DNA of 64,000 nt from Roseibium hamelinense. GTDB taxonomy: Bacteria > Pseudomonadota > Alphaproteobacteria > Rhizobiales > Stappiaceae. The translations under genes were made by a program, and so were the position numbers. The notes beneath the pieces were generated by a model. It was not told the DNA's origin. It saw only the letters and a program-made list of their open reading frames with translations, and ran no database searches. Position 1 is the stretch's first letter, and each line of letters starts with the position of its first letter. The DNA is taken from NCBI RefSeq assembly GCF_007830545.1, contig NZ_VLLF01000001.1:372001-436000 (forward strand), given 5' to 3'. Shown here piece by piece: positions 61,501 through 64,000 of this stretch.

Positions 61501-63065
61501 GTCCAGCCGCCGACGGCCATCATGACTTTCAAGTGCGGATTTGCGTCTTTCAACTCTGCTATCTGGTTGAAATTGCCGCGCAAGGGCTGGTCCCAAGTGT
61601 CGGCAACACCGTCGACGCTTTCTTGTGCGGTAAAGGCAGCGTCTGTCGCCGCATAGCTGTCAAACAGGGCAAGCTCGCCGTTTTCGTCGATCTTGGTGAA
61701 GGCGTAGATCAGATGGGTCAATTGCTCGGCCGGAACATCGGCGATGTTATAGTCACGGCCATAAATGCCCCATTCGGGGAAATATGCGGCAACGATCGGC
61801 CCGTCTGTGCCGGGCGTTCCGCCGGTATCTGGAGTGTCCGGCTGGTCAGGTGTATCGGGTTGATCCGGCGTGTCAGGTGTATCGGGTGTATCTGGAGTAT
61901 CCGGGGTGTCTGGAATATCCGGCGTGTCGGGTGTGCTGTTGCCGCTGCCGACAAGTGACAGGATTTCTTGAGCCGTCCCATTGTCCTGAATGGTGAAGTT
62001 TGCCGGCGACAGGTCACTCAAGGAGGTCCCGGTCAATGTTATGGTCTGATTGTTTCCGGGTATGGAGAAGACAACGCTCCCGTTCACTTCGGTGACCGAG
62101 ATTTCACCCGCCCTGAACCAGTCGACAAATATCGTGTCAGACGCGGCGTCGAAACCGTCTATGACCGTGTTTGCACCCCAGTTCCAGGTTATGGGCACAT
62201 CCGCTGTTGTCTTGGTGACGTTTGCGGTTCCGTTTCCGTTCATGTCATTCCCAGGACCGGTGTTCGGGTCGGTGTCGGGCCCTGTGTCTGGCCCTGTGTC
62301 TGGCCCTGTGTCTGGGCCCGTATCAGGCCCGGTGTCGGGCGTTCCAAGGCCTTCATCGCCGGTCAGCCGGCTTTCATAATAGGTGATCAGTTCTTCGACG
62401 GATGGAGATTCGAACCCACCAAATTGCTGCACATATTTCAAAATAGACGTGCCGTTTTCGTCCGTGCTGACCGCCCCGCTTTTTAACAGATCTGCGGTGC
62501 CCCAAGCGCCGCGCAGATGCGCCGCCGCAAGGATGCCCGTCATGGTCAAGGTCACCGACACCTGCTGGCCGTTTTCGGTATAGGTTGCTGTCTGGCCGAT
62601 AAAGTCGGACAGGCTCTGGCCATTCGCCCCAAGCTGTTCTTCAAGCACTTTCAGATTGAACCCAAAGGCTTCGCGAATTGCGACATCCTGCGCCGCCTTG
62701 GTCTTGAATTCGCTGAGCGAATTGATGCCGTTCTTGCCGGTCCAGGTCCCGTCCCACGTGTTGGTGGCCGCGCCATTGCCGTAGAAAACGTCATCGTCAT
62801 AGTACCCCATGTCGATGAGAAGGGCTTCGCCAAACTGAAAGCCGACAAAACCAAGTGAGTTGGTCGAACGGTAGGCCATGGTTTCCCATTCGCCATCGCT
62901 CAGCTGCGACCAGCTTGAATATTGCGGATAAAAGGTCTCCACCGGACCGCCCGCCCATTGATCCAGCTGCCAATCAGCGATGATCCCGTCATCATAGCGA
63001 GCCCGGTCCCAACCGGTCTCAAACGCCAATAGCGATGACAGAAAGTCGTCGAAAGTTCCGCTCAT
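58590..63065 (-). CDS. Giant multidomain GH18 chitinase-like protein with lysozyme-like N-terminus
   Basis: A 1491-residue protein, probably exported. Residues 1-235 resemble a lysozyme-like or peptidoglycan-hydrolase domain (FETGWDRARY, SLGFVGFQFGEALLIDMG, GILAAAHLRGAWGTADLL). A DTGP repeat linker covers about 240-265. A beta-rich module lies at 286-373, then a PDTPDT linker. The GH18 barrel is at about 422-808, with catalytic D558, D560 and E562 in DGFDLDWEYP, MAVGGW and LMAYDFYGAW. A tandem DNGGT linker (about 852-907) leads to a CBM5/12-type chitin-binding module (about 912-962; Y-GG-V and YLANWWTQ). Four more beta modules follow at about 1002-1093, 1131-1212, 1224-1308 and 1387-1491. No Sec signal is seen, so type I-like secretion through the C-terminus is my inference. 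It is monocistronic. Confidence 0.88.
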   Translation of the reverse strand: MSGTFDDFLSSLLAFETGWDRARYDDGIIADWQLDQWAGGPVETFYPQYSSWSQLSDGEWETMAYRSTNSLGFVGFQFGEALLIDMGYYDDDVFYGNGAATNTWDGTWTGKNGINSLSEFKTKAAQDVAIREAFGFNLKVLEEQLGANGQSLSDFIGQTATYTENGQQVSVTLTMTGILAAAHLRGAWGTADLLKSGAVSTDENGTSILKYVQQFGGFESPSVEELITYYESRLTGDEGLGTPDTGPDTGPDTGPDTGPDTGPDTDPNTGPGNDMNGNGTANVTKTTADVPITWNWGANTVIDGFDAASDTIFVDWFRAGEISVTEVNGSVVFSIPGNNQTITLTGTSLSDLSPANFTIQDNGTAQEILSLVGSGNSTPDTPDIPDTPDTPDTPDTPDTPDQPDTPDQPDTPDTGGTPGTDGPIVAAYFPEWGIYGRDYNIADVPAEQLTHLIYAFTKIDENGELALFDSYAATDAAFTAQESVDGVADTWDQPLRGNFNQIAELKDANPHLKVMMAVGGWTLSGNFSTTLATEEGRAKLVDSMVEFLKEYPMFDGFDLDWEYPGSPGAPGNAVDVENDGKNYELFLAELRQDLDTLGSETGEYYQISVASPAGHDKIATYNISGVAEQVDFINLMAYDFYGAWQDTTGHQAGFYDESGSNYDIMTAVDQYLDQGVPAGKIVLGAPMYTRAWSNVDANGPADAHGVVAGGKAPGSFEAGVYDYKDLLQKLEDPASGWKLYYDDDAQAAFVWNQDQKIFSSIETPQTIGVKAEWAQEKGLGGMMFWDLSNDATGDPESLLQAAYDILISGKSLADVANASQLEFETVFGGDGQVLSDFQAPDGWTYRPPEGNTDNGGTDNGGTDNGGTDNGGTDNGGTDNGGTDNGGTDNGGTDNGGTDNGGTDNGGSTDVNIVPWAASATYTGGEYVAVDGMVYLANWWTQTDPRQENGEPGTGKPWTLQGTVEDFGGMNDGGSDNGGMDGNDGMDNGHGGDADHDGGTDMPSEAQMIMITPQSASRVITDFDVQRGDMLHLEAGVIAERLEIVDTSDGLTVTVYTPTGAIASTTVLTGVELADLSMSNFMVAEESALNEVASLIGQVIVTPGPGTGFDVVYDNDGSSPPPTSGTSALGGVNYDASFGSDDIIGFNPATDQINFGNASVHGLILNMTPNGEPVIDNPWGPDMQILQGVQLSDLSIENFGIVGNEHLRQDLGGVLSWEKGIGPRDADTVYVRSHEYGASEVIDNFDPATMKISFLYFGTRERLSVEDTAEGLVISSLPSGQSFTFTGVSKADLIPANLEFHFDQVMEDNLEAPFGIDQNDVSLVSRADLLTPAAPDGATTDGWQVREGSGTIPTPDEPGTPTDPGDTSDPVVPPVTPPTDPSDTIALSDGTDTVAITWDWGNVSTITGFNAQEDRFDFGSLPKGDIQITEAGDDLVINVLNNGGHAYILQGLQAEDLSLDNLQAPSWSDAITGEDGVIDQLIGLGNTDLSVL
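60346..60510 (-). repeat. Tandem 15-bp repeat, 11 units, encoding DNGGT linker
   Basis: Eleven in-frame 15-base units with mostly synonymous differences at third positions (consensus on plus strand GTGCCTCCGTTATCG). They encode a flexible Asp/Asn/Gly/Thr linker between the catalytic and chitin-binding domains. Copy number may vary between strains. Confidence 0.95.
61824..61935 (-). repeat. Pro-Asp-Thr linker repeats
   Basis: Short degenerate repeats encoding PDTPDT and DQPDTPDQ, between the first beta module and the GH18 domain. Confidence 0.85.
62266..62340 (-). repeat. Tandem 12-bp repeat encoding DTGP linker
   Basis: About six 12-base units encoding Asp-Thr-Gly-Pro, linking the lysozyme-like N-terminal domain to the first beta module. 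Confidence 0.9.
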
Positions 63066-63314
63066 TTAAAAGCTCCGTGAGAATTACCCCGTCCCCACGA
63101 AAGACGTTTCCAGAAAAAATAGGTGCGAACATTACCAAAAGATTACAGTTTCAAGGCTACGCAAGCCTTAATCGTGCCTTGAAAAAATCATAATCTGATA
63201 ATTTGAGTATTTATAAAATTTGTAGAAAAAATATACTTAAATAAACAAAATATAATTTGAATTAACATTCTGTAATGGTGGTTTTTGCTTCTTCTGTGCT
63301 GCGGTGGCGGCGCG
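63066..63314. promoter_or_regulatory. AT-rich control region before the GH18 gene
   Basis: About 250 bases, much richer in A+T than the surrounding DNA (63160-63270 especially), between the GH18 gene and the upstream M42 peptidase gene on the same strand. It should hold the GH18 promoter, but several -10-like TATAAT-type hexamers prevent choosing one. AGCTTTTAAATG spans the start codon, and the nearest purine-rich stretch on the minus strand is CACGGAGC, 8 bases before ATG. Confidence 0.5.
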
Positions 63315-64000
63315 CTAGTTCTGGGCGCCAACCGGTTCTGGATGCGGTTCTTCGGAGTCTGGCGCCAGGTCTTGATCCGCGTCCTCGGTGGGCTGTGTGG
63401 TGAAACCCTTGAGGCCGGCGAACTCGCGCGCGTCGCGTTGGATTTCGACCGGGCTCATCGAGTAGCTGGTACACAGTTCGGCCAGCGAGCGCAGGGCGTG
63501 CATGTGAATGCGCTCATAGCCGTGGCTGGCATCCACACCGAATGTAATCAAGGCCGTGCGAACATCTGCACCGGCTTCAATCGCCGAGGCAGCGTCCGAG
63601 CGGTAGTACCGGAAGACGTCCTTCTGGTGCTTTATGTCGTTGTCCTTGCACAGCTGCACCATTTTGCGGGTCAGGTGATAGTCAAACGGTCCGGTCTGGT
63701 CGGCCATGGCGATGGTCACGCCAAATTCCTCGGAGTTTTGGCCGGGAGCCGATGTTCCGTTGTCGATGGCCACCAGAGACGCAATCTCAGGCGTTAGGAT
63801 GGAGGTCGCGCCATGCCCGGTTTCTTCAGCAATTGTGAACAGCCAAAACGTATCGACCGTGGGCTTTTTGCCTGATTCGACCATCGCTTTGAGCGCTGCC
63901 AGCATGACGGCAACACCAGCCTTGTTGTCCAGATGGCGGGAAACGATAAAGCCGTTTTCCAAAAACTCCGTGGCCGGATCGATTGCCACCATGTCCCCGA
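63315..64000 (-). CDS. M42-family peptidase, C-terminal part (5' end outside window)
   Basis: Cobalt/zinc aminopeptidase-like hydrolase, the last 228 or so residues visible. SRHLDNKAGVAVMLAALKAM carries the bridging-metal Asp, and LFTIAEETGHGAT holds the catalytic Glu pair. DASHGYERIHMHALRSL has the final metal His. SRHLDNKAGVA is close to the pattern I associate with the M42 hydrolase of the NAGGN osmoprotectant trio (asparagine-synthetase-like, GNAT ligase, M42). The partner genes would lie beyond 64000, so this subfamily call is tentative. A Pro/Glu-rich tail of about 30 residues ends the protein. Confidence 0.85.
   Translation of the reverse strand, partial: GDMVAIDPATEFLENGFIVSRHLDNKAGVAVMLAALKAMVESGKKPTVDTFWLFTIAEETGHGATSILTPEIASLVAIDNGTSAPGQNSEEFGVTIAMADQTGPFDYHLTRKMVQLCKDNDIKHQKDVFRYYRSDAASAIEAGADVRTALITFGVDASHGYERIHMHALRSLAELCTSYSMSPVEIQRDAREFAGLKGFTTQPTEDADQDLAPDSEEPHPEPVGAQN

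Overview
The window is chromosomal DNA of a marine-type alphaproteobacterium. It is most likely a Hyphomicrobiales member of the Stappiaceae (Roseibium/Labrenzia-like). This rests on gene order, on the short prolyl-tRNA synthetase, on LpxI in place of LpxH, on the direct-repeat LexA operator GTTC-N7-GTTC, and on a NuoE with a long C-terminal extension. Taxonomy is inferred from recognised families only; no search was run.

Layout. 1-3.2 kb: the end of lon, hupB, a small membrane protein, tRNA-Val(TAC) and two identical tRNA-Asp(GTC) genes. 3.7-19.2 kb: the complete 14-gene nuo operon for respiratory complex I, with one extra small two-helix membrane ORF between nuoH and nuoI. 19.2-26.4 kb: birA, RNase J, methylmalonyl-CoA epimerase, a DUF1467-like membrane protein, proS, lolC/E and lolD. 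26.4-30.4 kb: an SOS-like promoter with a 32-residue membrane peptide ORF, then dnaE (replicative Pol III alpha). 30.5-45.9 kb: a secreted Cys-rich repeat protein, then rpsB-tsf-pyrH-frr-uppS-cdsA-dxr-rseP-bamA-lpxD-fabZ-lpxA-lpxI-lpxB, the conserved translation and envelope cluster. 46-51.2 kb: an accessory stretch with a chemoreceptor, a divergent LysR / DJ-1-PfpI pair and a lytic transglycosylase. 51.6-58.4 kb: a small basic ORF, gltA, gltX, comEC and lexA. 58.6-63.1 kb: a 1491-residue multidomain GH18 chitinase-like protein behind an AT-rich promoter region. 63.3 kb to the end: the C-terminal part of an M42 peptidase.

How the genes work together. Complex I feeds the respiratory chain. The 31-46 kb cluster links translation (S2, EF-Ts, RRF) to UMP kinase, isoprenoid and phospholipid precursors, outer-membrane protein assembly and lipid A synthesis. 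LolCDE-type genes handle lipoprotein export. LexA controls its own promoter through a perfect operator at 58465-58479. Two near-operators at 26471-26485 and 26548-26562 suggest that LexA also controls the small membrane peptide upstream of dnaE. That peptide resembles in size, topology and regulation the SOS-induced division inhibitor SidA of Caulobacter, and it is the most interesting candidate in the window. The second is the large chitinase. It appears to join a lysozyme-like N-terminal domain, a GH18 catalytic domain, a chitin-binding module and five copies of an approximately 90-residue beta-rich module, with no signal peptide.
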